A DNA stretch of 64,000 bases, from NCBI RefSeq assembly GCF_029889745.1, contig NZ_CP123639.1, forward strand, positions 658,501-722,500, in the 5' to 3' direction. Of this stretch, positions 53,295 to 61,400 are shown piece by piece (positions within the stretch are counted from its first letter, which is position 1; every line of letters begins with the position of its first letter). This DNA comes from Ligilactobacillus faecis (GTDB lineage Bacteria; Bacillota; Bacilli; Lactobacillales; Lactobacillaceae). The notes below the pieces were generated by a model. It did no database searches. It was not told where the DNA came from and saw only the letters and a program-made list of their open reading frames with translations. Made by a program: the position numbers and the translations under genes.

Positions 53295-53870
53295 ATGTTT
53301 ATCACCAAACTTACTAAACGCGATTGGTTTCGAATATTTAAATATCTATGGAATAATAATTGCGTATACAAACTTAATATCTATTCCATAAAAGCTTACC
53401 TGTTTTCATTAGATATATTCACTATTTATTTTCTCTATCTTTTCCTTCGTAATGGTTCAACCTCTGATCTTATTTCATCAGCAGTAATTGTAGGGATAAG
53501 ACTAATTTTCCCTTCCATATTATTTTGGCGTCTTACTTTAAACCGATTGCCCCAAATATTGATTACATTTGAAAAAATTCCAGAAATTAAAATTCTGCGC
53601 AAAATAAAGCAACAGTATCCTTCTGCATTCATTAATCGCTTTGGTATTTTTTCACCACCACTCGATAACAAATGGGATCTTTTGATTTTTGAGGATTATT
53701 ATTTGCTGTATACGAAATACCGCGAGACAAGCAACGGTAGAAGTAAAAAATTTCAAGTATTCGTTCCACTTAAAAAAACTGATATTGTCAATAAAAACGA
53801 ATTTCTTAAATGTCTTGAACCTATCTGTCAACGCAAGATTGATCTTTCAAATACAAAATTACATTGTTAA
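53295..53870 (+). CDS. membrane protein of unknown family, tandem paralog 2
   Basis: A 191-residue paralog of the preceding gene with the same layout: MFITKLTKRDWFRIFKYLW, two membrane helices, NKWDLLIFEDYYLLYTKYR and ICQRKIDLSNTKLH. It lacks a short insert present in paralog 1 around residue 90. The ATG at 53295 follows AAAGGGGG, 16 bp after the upstream stop; an overlapping longer frame was rejected because it reads through paralog 1 out of frame. The pair forms one transcript ended by a strong hairpin. Confidence 0.7.
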   Translation: MFITKLTKRDWFRIFKYLWNNNCVYKLNIYSIKAYLFSLDIFTIYFLYLFLRNGSTSDLISSAVIVGIRLIFPSILFWRLTLNRLPQILITFEKIPEIKILRKIKQQYPSAFINRFGIFSPPLDNKWDLLIFEDYYLLYTKYRETSNGRSKKFQVFVPLKKTDIVNKNEFLKCLEPICQRKIDLSNTKLHC

Positions 53871-53883
53871 CTTTATATAAAAG

Positions 53884-53938
53884 AAAAATCCTCTTCTTTG
53901 TAGATTTGAACTTAATAAATCTACAAGAAGAGGATTTC
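53884..53938. terminator. bidirectional terminator after the paralog pair
   Basis: AAATCCTCTTCTT(T)GTAGATT and its complement form a stem of about 20 bp with a loop of about 10 nt. Confidence 0.9.
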
Positions 53939-53949
53939 ATTTTAATCAT

Positions 53950-55110
53950 TTAAATATGATCAATATCTTCTTTAAGAATTCCTAAAGCCACCAAAAATTC
54001 TATAATTAATTTTGGCAAATTAGCAATCCCATTTGCAATTACCATAATCATTCCTACAATAACAATCATAGCAACAACTGGATTTTGTTTCATAACTTTT
54101 ACTGGATCCAATCCTAATTGATGATAATTTATAGGTGTCAATTTTGTACCAAAAACTACTGCCAACGTCTCTTCAAGATAGGCGTCTTCATATTTTTGGA
54201 TGTTGAAAGTCATCGTAATATCAAGCGTTCCATCTGAACCTACTGAATGTTCAAACGTAACATTGCCAGCACTGATCTTACTTACAAAGTGAACTTCGTC
54301 AAGCTTTTCCATGATCAAACCAGACTGTACTGGTTCAAGACCTAGATCACCAAACATCTTATCGCTGATATTGGCAGAAAGCTTACCGTTTTCGATCGTA
54401 AAAATCGTGCCGTTTTTTGGTTCGAGCTCGGTTTTGACTTCGACTGTGATCGCAAAAGGTCCAAGGGGGACTGTGACCTTTTTTCCAAATTCTAGCCCGG
54501 CAACGTTGAGTGTTTTGCCGATATCTTTGAGTACGGCTTTCGGACTAACTACTTTAGGAAATGCTGTGATCACTACACCTTGATCACGTCCTGAAGAAGC
54601 GTCTTGATCGATCGGTGTGCCGCCGATCGGATACTCAGCAAACTGATCAAAGGCCCAGTTTTTTGGCATCTTAAACCCAAGATTCCCGCTCCAACCATAG
54701 GACATATCGGCTACAAAACTGCTTTTTACACCTAGTTTTTCACCATGGAGGCAAACATTTCGTGTCCCGTACAGGCCCACTGCATACTCGCTTCCTGTAA
54801 ACATCTGCACGAGTGCGCTGATATATGGTTCGATCCCTGCCGCGATCTCACCTTCTTGCACGTCAACATCGACCGCAAAATAGATCGTTGTTCCCTTAGG
54901 AAAACCTAGCTTGCGGGCTGCATTGAGTGCAAGCTGTGCATCGATCACACCTTGATCACCCGAAAAATATTCGACTTCATAGCCACCATCTTCATAGATC
55001 GGAAAAAGGCGCAAGCCACCATCTGCGATCCGTTTGATCTCAGCTACTGTCAGGTTCTTTGGACGCTTATCTTTTCCGACTCCGACACTTCCAGTCAAAT
55101 AGCGCCCCAC
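53950..55110 (-). CDS. DUF1906 glycoside-hydrolase-like protein, 5' truncated
   Basis: The N-terminal half is a Rv2525c-like/DUF1906 TIM-barrel domain (RIADGGLRLFPIYEDGG, GTTIYFAVDVDV, YAVGLYGTRNV, FDQFAEYPIGGTPIDQD). The second half is a beta-rich unknown domain with a C-terminal hydrophobic helix. Homologous coding sequence (CDASKQLTATDIANFKRFGF) continues in frame upstream to about 55190, but no start codon exists before the sequence runs into the antisense of the neighbouring repressor gene. Only an internal GTG at 55110 without a ribosome-binding site is available. I infer a deletion removed the 5' end. Confidence 0.6.
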   Translation of the reverse strand: MGRYLTGSVGVGKDKRPKNLTVAEIKRIADGGLRLFPIYEDGGYEVEYFSGDQGVIDAQLALNAARKLGFPKGTTIYFAVDVDVQEGEIAAGIEPYISALVQMFTGSEYAVGLYGTRNVCLHGEKLGVKSSFVADMSYGWSGNLGFKMPKNWAFDQFAEYPIGGTPIDQDASSGRDQGVVITAFPKVVSPKAVLKDIGKTLNVAGLEFGKKVTVPLGPFAITVEVKTELEPKNGTIFTIENGKLSANISDKMFGDLGLEPVQSGLIMEKLDEVHFVSKISAGNVTFEHSVGSDGTLDITMTFNIQKYEDAYLEETLAVVFGTKLTPINYHQLGLDPVKVMKQNPVVAMIVIVGMIMVIANGIANLPKLIIEFLVALGILKEDIDHI

Positions 55111-55200
55111 GATCTTAAAGCCAAAACGTTTGAAGTTAGCAATATCAGTTGCTGTGAGTTGTTTTGAAGCATCACATGTATCAGAATCACGTTCAGTGAG

Positions 55201-55755
55201 TTGGCCCGGCGCGTTGGCATGGCAAAATCAGCTGTTTTACGCTATTTCAATAAAACACGTGAATTTCCGCTAAATCGGCTTCCGGCTTTTGCCAAAGTTT
55301 TAGGCGTCAAGCCGGAAACACTCCTTGGACTCTCGGAATATCCAGAAAATCTGCGACCTCTCTCAGGGAAAACGGTCCAGTTACCTGTTCTTGGTAATAT
55401 CGCCTGTGGCATCCCGATCGATGCGATCGAAAATGTCGATGAGTATCTCTCTGTGCCAGCCGATACTTTACCTAAAGGAAAATTATTCTATCTAGTTGCC
55501 AAAGGTGATTCGATGGCACCAACGATCCCCGATGGGGCCTACGTTTTGATCCGTGAACAAGCCGAAGTCGAAGATGGTGAGATCGCAGCTGTTTTAGTAA
55601 ATAACGACACCCAAGCTACCCTAAAGCGTGTCAAAAAAGAAGCTGGCTTTGTTTTACTTTTGCCTGACAACAATAACTACGATCCGATCATCATCACTAA
55701 AGATAACCCTGCTCGGATCATTGGCAAAGCGCTTCAGTTTTTCTCTGAACTTTGA
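55201..55755 (+). CDS. CI/LexA-like repressor with S24 peptidase domain, 5' truncated
   Basis: The protein starts abruptly inside the HTH domain (LARRVGMAKSAVLRYFNKTR), lacking about 15-20 N-terminal residues including the first helix. Linker and S24 domain follow: cleavage site NIACGIP (Cys-Gly instead of Ala-Gly), Ser in KGDSMAPTIPDG and Lys in ATLKRVKK. Such repressors govern prophages or SOS-linked elements. The TTG at 55201 has no ribosome-binding site, so it may not be expressed. Junction with the DUF1906 gene is at about 55180-55200. Confidence 0.7.
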   Translation: MARRVGMAKSAVLRYFNKTREFPLNRLPAFAKVLGVKPETLLGLSEYPENLRPLSGKTVQLPVLGNIACGIPIDAIENVDEYLSVPADTLPKGKLFYLVAKGDSMAPTIPDGAYVLIREQAEVEDGEIAAVLVNNDTQATLKRVKKEAGFVLLLPDNNNYDPIIITKDNPARIIGKALQFFSEL

Positions 55756-55763
55756 TCGTCAAA

Positions 55764-55778
55764 AAAGACCTCTAAAAG
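55764..55778. terminator. left arm of a terminator split by the second IS3 element
   Basis: AAAGACCTCTAAAAG (55764-55778) pairs perfectly with CTTTTAGAGGTCTTT (57464-57478). Without the IS the stem is 15 bp with a 10-nt loop, serving the convergent repressor and racemase genes. Confidence 0.8.
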
Positions 55779-55856
55779 CATGAACTACTGGTTATAATGC
55801 CCTCTAAGTATACAGATGAAATAGAAATTTCATCTTATATTTGGAGGGTATTTTAT

Positions 55857-56570
55857 ATGTCTAGGAAATCAAAATACAGTGCAGAACAAAAATTAGCTAT
55901 ACTAAATGAACTAAATCGTTCTAGTATCAGTGAGGTAGCTAAAAAGTATGCGGTGGGCAAGAAAACTATTAGAACTTGGGGGTATCTATATAAATATCAG
56001 GGCATTGATGGCTTACGATCTACTCACAATAATCATAGATATTCAAAGGAATTTAAAGTATTTTTGGTCCAACAGTATCAAAAATCAGATGAGTCGCTTG
56101 AAATATTCGCAATCAAGCATGGGCTAAAGTCCAAAACACAACTGCTAGATTGGATTATGCAGTATAATGAATCAAAACTAAAGGCTTATACGCCAAGAAA
56201 GCGAGATTCAATTATGCTAGGAAGAAAAACTACTTTTGAAGAACGATTATCGATAATCGAAGAGTTGATCAAGCACGATGTCAATTACAACTGGGCCGTA
56301 GAAAAATATAACGTTAGTTATCAACAAGTTTATGGGTGGTATCAAAAGTATCGTAAAAGTGGCAATGATCCACAATCACTTCGTGATCGTCGAGGCAAAG
56401 CCAAGACACAAAAAGAGTGGACAGAAATTGATCAGCTAAAGGCTGAGAATCGATTATTAAAGGCCCAACTTCTCCGTAAAGAAATGGAGGAAGCATACGC
56501 AAAAAAAGTGATGGAAATACGCGATCGGGAGGCGAACGATTCTTCAAACAACAAGCCATCAAAGAACTAA
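55857..56570 (+). CDS. IS3-family OrfA DNA-binding protein (second element)
   Basis: A 237-residue protein with helix-turn-helix units (AEQKLAILNELNRSS, EVAKKYAVGKKTIRTW, FEERLSIIEELIKHD) and a coiled-coil near the C-terminus (LKAENRLLKAQLLRKEMEE). The ATG at 55857 follows TTGGAGGG. It contains AAAAAAAG at 56501-56508, the probable -1 frameshift signal to orfB. Confidence 0.87.
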   Translation: MSRKSKYSAEQKLAILNELNRSSISEVAKKYAVGKKTIRTWGYLYKYQGIDGLRSTHNNHRYSKEFKVFLVQQYQKSDESLEIFAIKHGLKSKTQLLDWIMQYNESKLKAYTPRKRDSIMLGRKTTFEERLSIIEELIKHDVNYNWAVEKYNVSYQQVYGWYQKYRKSGNDPQSLRDRRGKAKTQKEWTEIDQLKAENRLLKAQLLRKEMEEAYAKKVMEIRDREANDSSNNKPSKN

Positions 56571-57418
56571 ATAAAGAATATGGTTGGTCAATCGTTAGCT
56601 TGTGTCAAATCGCTGGTATTACTAGAGACGCCTATTACAAATGGGTTCGCAGAAAGCCAAGCAAGCACGAAAATGAACAAGCAGAATTACTTAGTTCAAT
56701 TCTAGAATTGGAAGAAAAACATAAGTGGACTTTGGGTTATTTAGGTATGACGACACAACTGGCTTTTGAAAATAAACTGAATTTTAAAGTAGGGTTAAAG
56801 CGAGTAACCAACTGTATGCGAAAACATGGAATTAGAGCAAATATCCGTAAAAAGAAACATAATCGAGTTAAACGCCATGAGGAGTATATAAATGATAACC
56901 TACTCGACGGACAATTTGATCGCCAAAGACCAAATGAAGTTTGGGTAACTGATACTACAGAAGTTCTGTATGGAGTAGATAAGTTAAAGAAGGCTCGAGT
57001 GCATATAGTTCTGGATCTGTATGGTCGTTATGCATTGAGTTACAATATTTCCGTTACAGAAACTGCAATTTCGGCAATTGAAGTATTTAGACGAGCATTT
57101 AAAATAGAACCTGATGCACATCCGATGATCCATACGGATCGCGGAGCAGCATACCGTTCTATTGATTTTAACGACTATTTAGCCAGTCGAAACTGTATTC
57201 ATAGTATGTCTCACCCAGGACATCCTTGGGAAAACTCACCGATGGAACGTTGGTGGAATGACTTTAAACTAATTTGGTTAGCAAAACGCGCTCGACCTAA
57301 GACGTTGGAAGAATTAGAGGAATCAGTAAAAGAATCTATTGAATATTTCAACACGCAACGTGCATATACATCAAAAAACGGCTTGACCGCAGAAAAATTC
57401 CGCGTTCAAACCGCATAA
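56507..57418 (+). CDS. IS3-family transposase OrfB (second element)
   Basis: Catalytic domain with QQAIKELNKEYGWSIVSLCQ leading into the HTH_21-like part, then Asp in VWVTDTTEVLYG, Asp in IHTDRGAAYRS and Glu in NSPMERWWNDFK. No independent start is convincing; the frame is entered from orfA by -1 slippage at A7, giving an OrfAB fusion. An internal ATG-like start around 56600 would lose the linker. All catalytic residues are intact. Confidence 0.87.
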   Translation, partial: SDGNTRSGGERFFKQQAIKELNKEYGWSIVSLCQIAGITRDAYYKWVRRKPSKHENEQAELLSSILELEEKHKWTLGYLGMTTQLAFENKLNFKVGLKRVTNCMRKHGIRANIRKKKHNRVKRHEEYINDNLLDGQFDRQRPNEVWVTDTTEVLYGVDKLKKARVHIVLDLYGRYALSYNISVTETAISAIEVFRRAFKIEPDAHPMIHTDRGAAYRSIDFNDYLASRNCIHSMSHPGHPWENSPMERWWNDFKLIWLAKRARPKTLEELEESVKESIEYFNTQRAYTSKNGLTAEKFRVQTA

Positions 57419-57484
57419 ACTATTTTTCTATTTAAACTGTATACTTGACGGGCCCTAGTGCCACTTTTAGAGGTCTTTACTTAT

Positions 57485-58207
57485 TTATTTTTTACGGGCT
57501 TGTTTTTGTGTCTTTTCAGCCCATTCGATCGTTCGATCAACTAAAGTCGATTGACTATCGACAAGCGGAAGATCTGTGATCGGCGCGCGTTCTTGGGCTA
57601 ACGAAAGCTCTGTGCAGCCTAAGATGACGACATCACAAGCTGTCTCAGCGATCATTTGGGCGACTAAACGCGAAAAGAGTTCGCCGTCGACATGATCTTT
57701 TTCTTTGATATTCGTATAGATCAACTCATCGGTCAAAGCTTGCACTGCCTCGCTTGGCCGCGCTAATTCGTAGCCGGCCGCTAAGATCTCTTTATCGTAG
57801 ACGCCGTCATTGACTGTCCCTCGTGTTGCAACAAGTCCGACTTTTTTAGCCTCTGGGTAACGTCGCTTGATCTCTTGGACCGTCTCTTTAGGCATGTGCA
57901 AGATCGGGATATCAACGGCTTTCGCCAGTTCATCATAAAAATAATGCGCTGTGTTACATGGTAACGTGAAAAAATCTGGTCCAAGCGTAGCGTATTGTTT
58001 AAAATCTTCCAACAGTTCCGGTAAAGGATCTGGCTTAGTATGATCTAAAATATACGCCGTGCGGTCGGGAACAGTCGCATGATTGACTAACGTATAGTTA
58101 TAGTAATCTTGGTCTTTATGTGCTTTTGTACGGAGGTTCAACTGGTGAATGTAACTCTCAGTCGCCATCGTGCCCATGCCACCAATAATCGTAAAAAAGT
58201 TTTTCAT
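57485..58207 (-). CDS. racD: aspartate racemase
   Basis: This 240-residue PLP-independent Asp/Glu racemase has the two catalytic cysteines in TLPCNTAHYF (near residue 83) and VILGCTELSL (near 194). It supplies D-aspartate. It lies 9 bp downstream of a D-aspartate ligase gene in the murE operon, which settles the substrate as aspartate by context. It is the last gene before the IS3-split terminator. Confidence 0.9.
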   Translation of the reverse strand: MKNFFTIIGGMGTMATESYIHQLNLRTKAHKDQDYYNYTLVNHATVPDRTAYILDHTKPDPLPELLEDFKQYATLGPDFFTLPCNTAHYFYDELAKAVDIPILHMPKETVQEIKRRYPEAKKVGLVATRGTVNDGVYDKEILAAGYELARPSEAVQALTDELIYTNIKEKDHVDGELFSRLVAQMIAETACDVVILGCTELSLAQERAPITDLPLVDSQSTLVDRTIEWAEKTQKQARKK

Positions 58208-58216
58208 AGCTTCAAA

Positions 58217-59476
58217 TTATCCTTTATTTTCTGCAAAATAACGGGCAAAGTTCTTCACGTAGTTATGGTTCATCCACTTGATCAATAACCAGCGTTTTAG
58301 ATTCATATCTTCTGAATATTCGTACGTTGTTCCGTAACGGTTTTCTTTGATCAAGTCCAAGGCTTTTTGTTTTTCTGCATTTTCACGGGCGTACTTTTTG
58401 AATGTTTTAACAGGTACACCAAGCCAAAGTGCGGCGTGATCGTTATGCTCGTTACAATACAACGTTTCTTCATCTTTTAAGTCGCAAGTGACATAATCAC
58501 GCACGACCCATTGAGCTAGATTATAGCCATTTAAAGTTACAAAAAAGCTACTGCGCCCTTGCCGAAGATTGATCTCAAAGAGTTTATACTTTTGATCTCG
58601 CACATCATATTTCATATCAAAATTGGCATAGCCAGTAAATTTGATCTCTTCTAAGAAACGCTTGATCGTATCGTAGATCTCTTGGTTATACTCTGGCATG
58701 ATCGCCACATAGTTTCCGATCGCTGCTGGCGCTGGATCTTCCAACAATGGATGCCCTAAACACATCATCTTGACTTTATGATCTTGATCGACATAAGCGT
58801 TCAAAACACGCATATTACTGTCATCCCCTGGGATAAAGTCTTGTAAAATGAAATCTCCCGTATACCCGTTAGTATAAGCAAGGTCAACGATACGGTCAAA
58901 TTCAGTGCGCGATTGGATCCGGAAAGCTTTTTTGCGTCCTTCAAATCGAACGTCTAACCATTCGATACTATTAGCTGGCTTCAAAGCTACTGGATAGTCA
59001 AAAGGTTGTTCGATCTTAGAAACACCAGCATCATGCATCTCTTTGGTGATGATCTTGGTAGCTGGGTAAGGCAGATCATATTTTTCACACATTTGGTAGA
59101 AGTTTTCTTTATTGTTCAGCTGATGTAGCATCTCAACATCAATATATGGACAAACGAAAACATCTTCTAATTCTTTTTTATGACGTACGATCAACTCTGC
59201 GTAGCCATCACCACATCCGATCAAGATCACCGGTCCTTCATGATCGCGGTAACGTTCTTTGATCTTCATCATTTCTTCGATCCACACTGGATCTTCAGCA
59301 AAACCATCGATCAATTCGAGATCAACGATCTTGGTAAAGCGCGTTGGAGCTAATTCTCGCTCTGCAAAGGCTTTGACTGGCTTATGGAACATCTCGTAAA
59401 ATGAGCGCGCCATCCCATAAACATTAAAATCACTTCCCAATAAGATCGGGGTAAAATTTGCTGTTTCTAGTGCCAT
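58217..59476 (-). CDS. aslA: D-aspartate ligase (ATP-grasp, peptidoglycan bridge)
   Basis: A 419-residue ATP-grasp enzyme related to Aslfm of Enterococcus faecium, which adds D-Asp through its beta-carboxyl to the side chain of Lys in the peptidoglycan precursor. ATP-grasp signatures include PVALKPANSIEW (nucleotide lysine) near 165, FILQDFIPGDDSNMR near 220 and KLFEINLRQGRSS (metal-binding Glu/Asn) near 315. It overlaps the murE stop by 1 nt, and the aspartate racemase gene follows, a complete D-Asp supply and ligation unit. Confidence 0.9.
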   Translation of the reverse strand: MALETANFTPILLGSDFNVYGMARSFYEMFHKPVKAFAERELAPTRFTKIVDLELIDGFAEDPVWIEEMMKIKERYRDHEGPVILIGCGDGYAELIVRHKKELEDVFVCPYIDVEMLHQLNNKENFYQMCEKYDLPYPATKIITKEMHDAGVSKIEQPFDYPVALKPANSIEWLDVRFEGRKKAFRIQSRTEFDRIVDLAYTNGYTGDFILQDFIPGDDSNMRVLNAYVDQDHKVKMMCLGHPLLEDPAPAAIGNYVAIMPEYNQEIYDTIKRFLEEIKFTGYANFDMKYDVRDQKYKLFEINLRQGRSSFFVTLNGYNLAQWVVRDYVTCDLKDEETLYCNEHNDHAALWLGVPVKTFKKYARENAEKQKALDLIKENRYGTTYEYSEDMNLKRWLLIKWMNHNYVKNFARYFAENKG

Positions 59477-61011
59477 TAGTCGATTTCCTCCAAAATCTCT
59501 TGTGCCATTTCAACGTCAGTCGGATAAGCAATCTCCTGACCTTTGACTTTCATATACTTATCTTCACCACGACCAGCTAAAACAACGACATCCGCTGCCG
59601 TACTTGCACTGATTGCTTTTCTGACTGCTTCTTTTCGTTCTAGTTCATAGATGACTTCAACTTTTGGTGTGTCGATATGGCGTGCTATTTCCTGGGCAAT
59701 TTTCAACGGATCTTCAAAACCAGGATCATCCGTTGTTAAATAAGCAATATCTGCTTCTTCACTCAAAGCTTTACCAAACCCTTCACGCCGTGAGATCCCT
59801 TTATCACCTGTGCTTCCAAGCACGACACGGATCTTACCGGCATGTGTTTGCTGGCGTAAGAAACGAAGCAAAGCACTCAAACTCGCATAATTATGCGCGT
59901 AATCGATATAGACCGTCCCGTGCGTTTTTGAAGCCACCATCTCCATGCGTCCAGGAACTTTGACTAACGGTAACGCCTTTTTAGCAACAGCTTTCCGCGC
60001 TCCAGCTAACGCAGAAGCGATCAACGCACTTGTGGCATTGCCTTCATTATAATCGCCAGCTAAGGCGATCTCATAGCGGCCATCGATATCTAACACTTTG
60101 CCTTTTTCAGTCAACGCTTTGACCTCAAAGCCACTTTGTTTGAGATCTTCAAAGTCATTTGTGATCTCAAAGTCGACCTCGACTGGGAAAGCGAGCTTTG
60201 CCCCCTTACGGCCATAAAGATAGACATTCTCGCTTCCAACACTTGCTTTAGCTGCTTGGTAAACATCTAATAAATGGTCTGTCTCAGCATTGATGACACA
60301 CGTCCGCGAATTCAACAAAAGTTGTTCTTTACAGAATAAGTAATCTTCAAAAGTCGGGTGCTCATTCCGGCCGATGTGATCGGGAGAAATATTTAAAAAA
60401 AGCCCGATATCAAAGGTCAACCCATAGACGCGATCTTTTTTATATGCTTGTGACGAAACTTCCATGACTAAGTGGTCCATCCCATTTGCAACTGCTTGGC
60501 GCATATCGTGGAAAAGATCAAGCGACTCTGGTGTCGTTAGATCTGATTTGAAACGCTGTTCTGGTCGATTGCCTAAGATCCGATCGATCGTTGAAAAAAG
60601 AGCCGTTCGGTCGCCCGTTGCTTTCTCTAAGATCCCGCGGGCAAAATAAGCCGAAGTCGTCTTCCCCTTTGTCCCAGTATATGCAATGATGAACAGTTCG
60701 TTTTGCGGATAACCATAAAATGCTGCCCCCAAAAGCGCCATCGCCTTTTGGACCTCTGACACGATGATCGCTGTCATCCCTTCGCCTTCTGGATAATACT
60801 GTTCAGCTACATATGCAGTTGCACCTGCTGCTTTGGCTGCACTTAAGTACTCTTTCCGAAAGTTCCCCTTGCAAATAAATAATGTATTTTCAACTGCTTT
60901 ACGTGAATCATAAGTGATCGTTGTAAATCGTTCTCTTTCAGGTGCAACTAAAAGAGATTGCAGTAATTGATGTTCTTCTAATAGCTTCTTGATCTCAGGT
61001 ACAGCAAGCAC
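59476..61011 (-). CDS. murE: UDP-MurNAc-tripeptide synthetase, L-lysine type
   Basis: This 511-residue Mur ligase has ATP loop YTGTKGKTTSAYF (about residue 111), a Lys/His/Asn core, and TTDDPGFEDP near 405. The DDPxxEDP form marks L-lysine enzymes; diaminopimelate enzymes have DNPR. It adds L-Lys to UDP-MurNAc-Ala-Glu in the cytosol. The GTG start at 61011 has GGAG 8 nt upstream. Grouping with aslA and racD links precursor synthesis to the D-Asp bridge. Confidence 0.94.
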   Translation of the reverse strand: MLAVPEIKKLLEEHQLLQSLLVAPERERFTTITYDSRKAVENTLFICKGNFRKEYLSAAKAAGATAYVAEQYYPEGEGMTAIIVSEVQKAMALLGAAFYGYPQNELFIIAYTGTKGKTTSAYFARGILEKATGDRTALFSTIDRILGNRPEQRFKSDLTTPESLDLFHDMRQAVANGMDHLVMEVSSQAYKKDRVYGLTFDIGLFLNISPDHIGRNEHPTFEDYLFCKEQLLLNSRTCVINAETDHLLDVYQAAKASVGSENVYLYGRKGAKLAFPVEVDFEITNDFEDLKQSGFEVKALTEKGKVLDIDGRYEIALAGDYNEGNATSALIASALAGARKAVAKKALPLVKVPGRMEMVASKTHGTVYIDYAHNYASLSALLRFLRQQTHAGKIRVVLGSTGDKGISRREGFGKALSEEADIAYLTTDDPGFEDPLKIAQEIARHIDTPKVEVIYELERKEAVRKAISASTAADVVVLAGRGEDKYMKVKGQEIAYPTDVEMAQEILEEID

Positions 61012-61181
61012 ACCGCCATCTCCTCATTTTAAATAATCATACTTAGTAATTATCGCATGTTTCACAGGAAAAATAAAACCTTCTACGTAATAAAAACTCT
61101 TATTTGCTATTTTAGCGTAGCGCTAGCCTCTTTTAAAGTCTTGTAAAAAAAACTTAAGCAAACCAAAAAGCTTAAACTCTT

Positions 61182-61198
61182 TTTAGAAATGTTATAAT
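61182..61198 (+). promoter_or_regulatory. extended -10 promoter of the small membrane protein
   Basis: TGTTATAAT (TGn plus TATAAT at 61193-61198) about 40 bp before the ATG at 61237, with only a weak -35. The rest of 61012-61236 holds no other visible feature. Confidence 0.5.
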
Positions 61199-61236
61199 TA
61201 AAAGTAGTTATCTTTCACCTAAAAGGATGTGAGCCC

Positions 61237-61392
61237 ATGTCAAAAAAACAGCAAAAAGCCCTTTATTTTGGGGTGATCACCGTTATTTTTACCTTTTTGT
61301 TCAACCATTTAGAAATAAATCTTTTATTAAAAGGTCTTTTAGCATTTCTTTGTCTTTACTCAAGTGCTCTATTGATCGACCGTTTCGTTTGA
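61237..61392 (+). CDS. small two-helix membrane protein, 51 aa
   Basis: A basic start (MSKKQQKAL) is followed by two hydrophobic segments, YFGVITVIFTFLF and LLKGLLAFLCLYSSALLI, separated by NHLEIN. No family recognised. The ATG has AAAAGGATGTG upstream and a good extended -10 promoter, so it is likely real. The IS1182 copy starts 8 bp after its stop. Confidence 0.7.
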   Translation: MSKKQQKALYFGVITVIFTFLFNHLEINLLLKGLLAFLCLYSSALLIDRFV

Positions 61393-61400
61393 CCAAAAAA

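Larger units (their letters stand above)
55789..57463 (+). mobile_element. second IS3-family insertion sequence, 1675 bp
   Basis: Ends of 27 bp match at about 19 positions: TGGTTATAATGCCC... at 55789 and TGGCACTAGGGCCC... on the minus strand at 57463, both running into AAGTATACAG. It carries orfA and orfB with an A7 slip site. The target duplication is not evident. It lies at the loop/right-arm boundary of a terminator hairpin. Confidence 0.85.
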
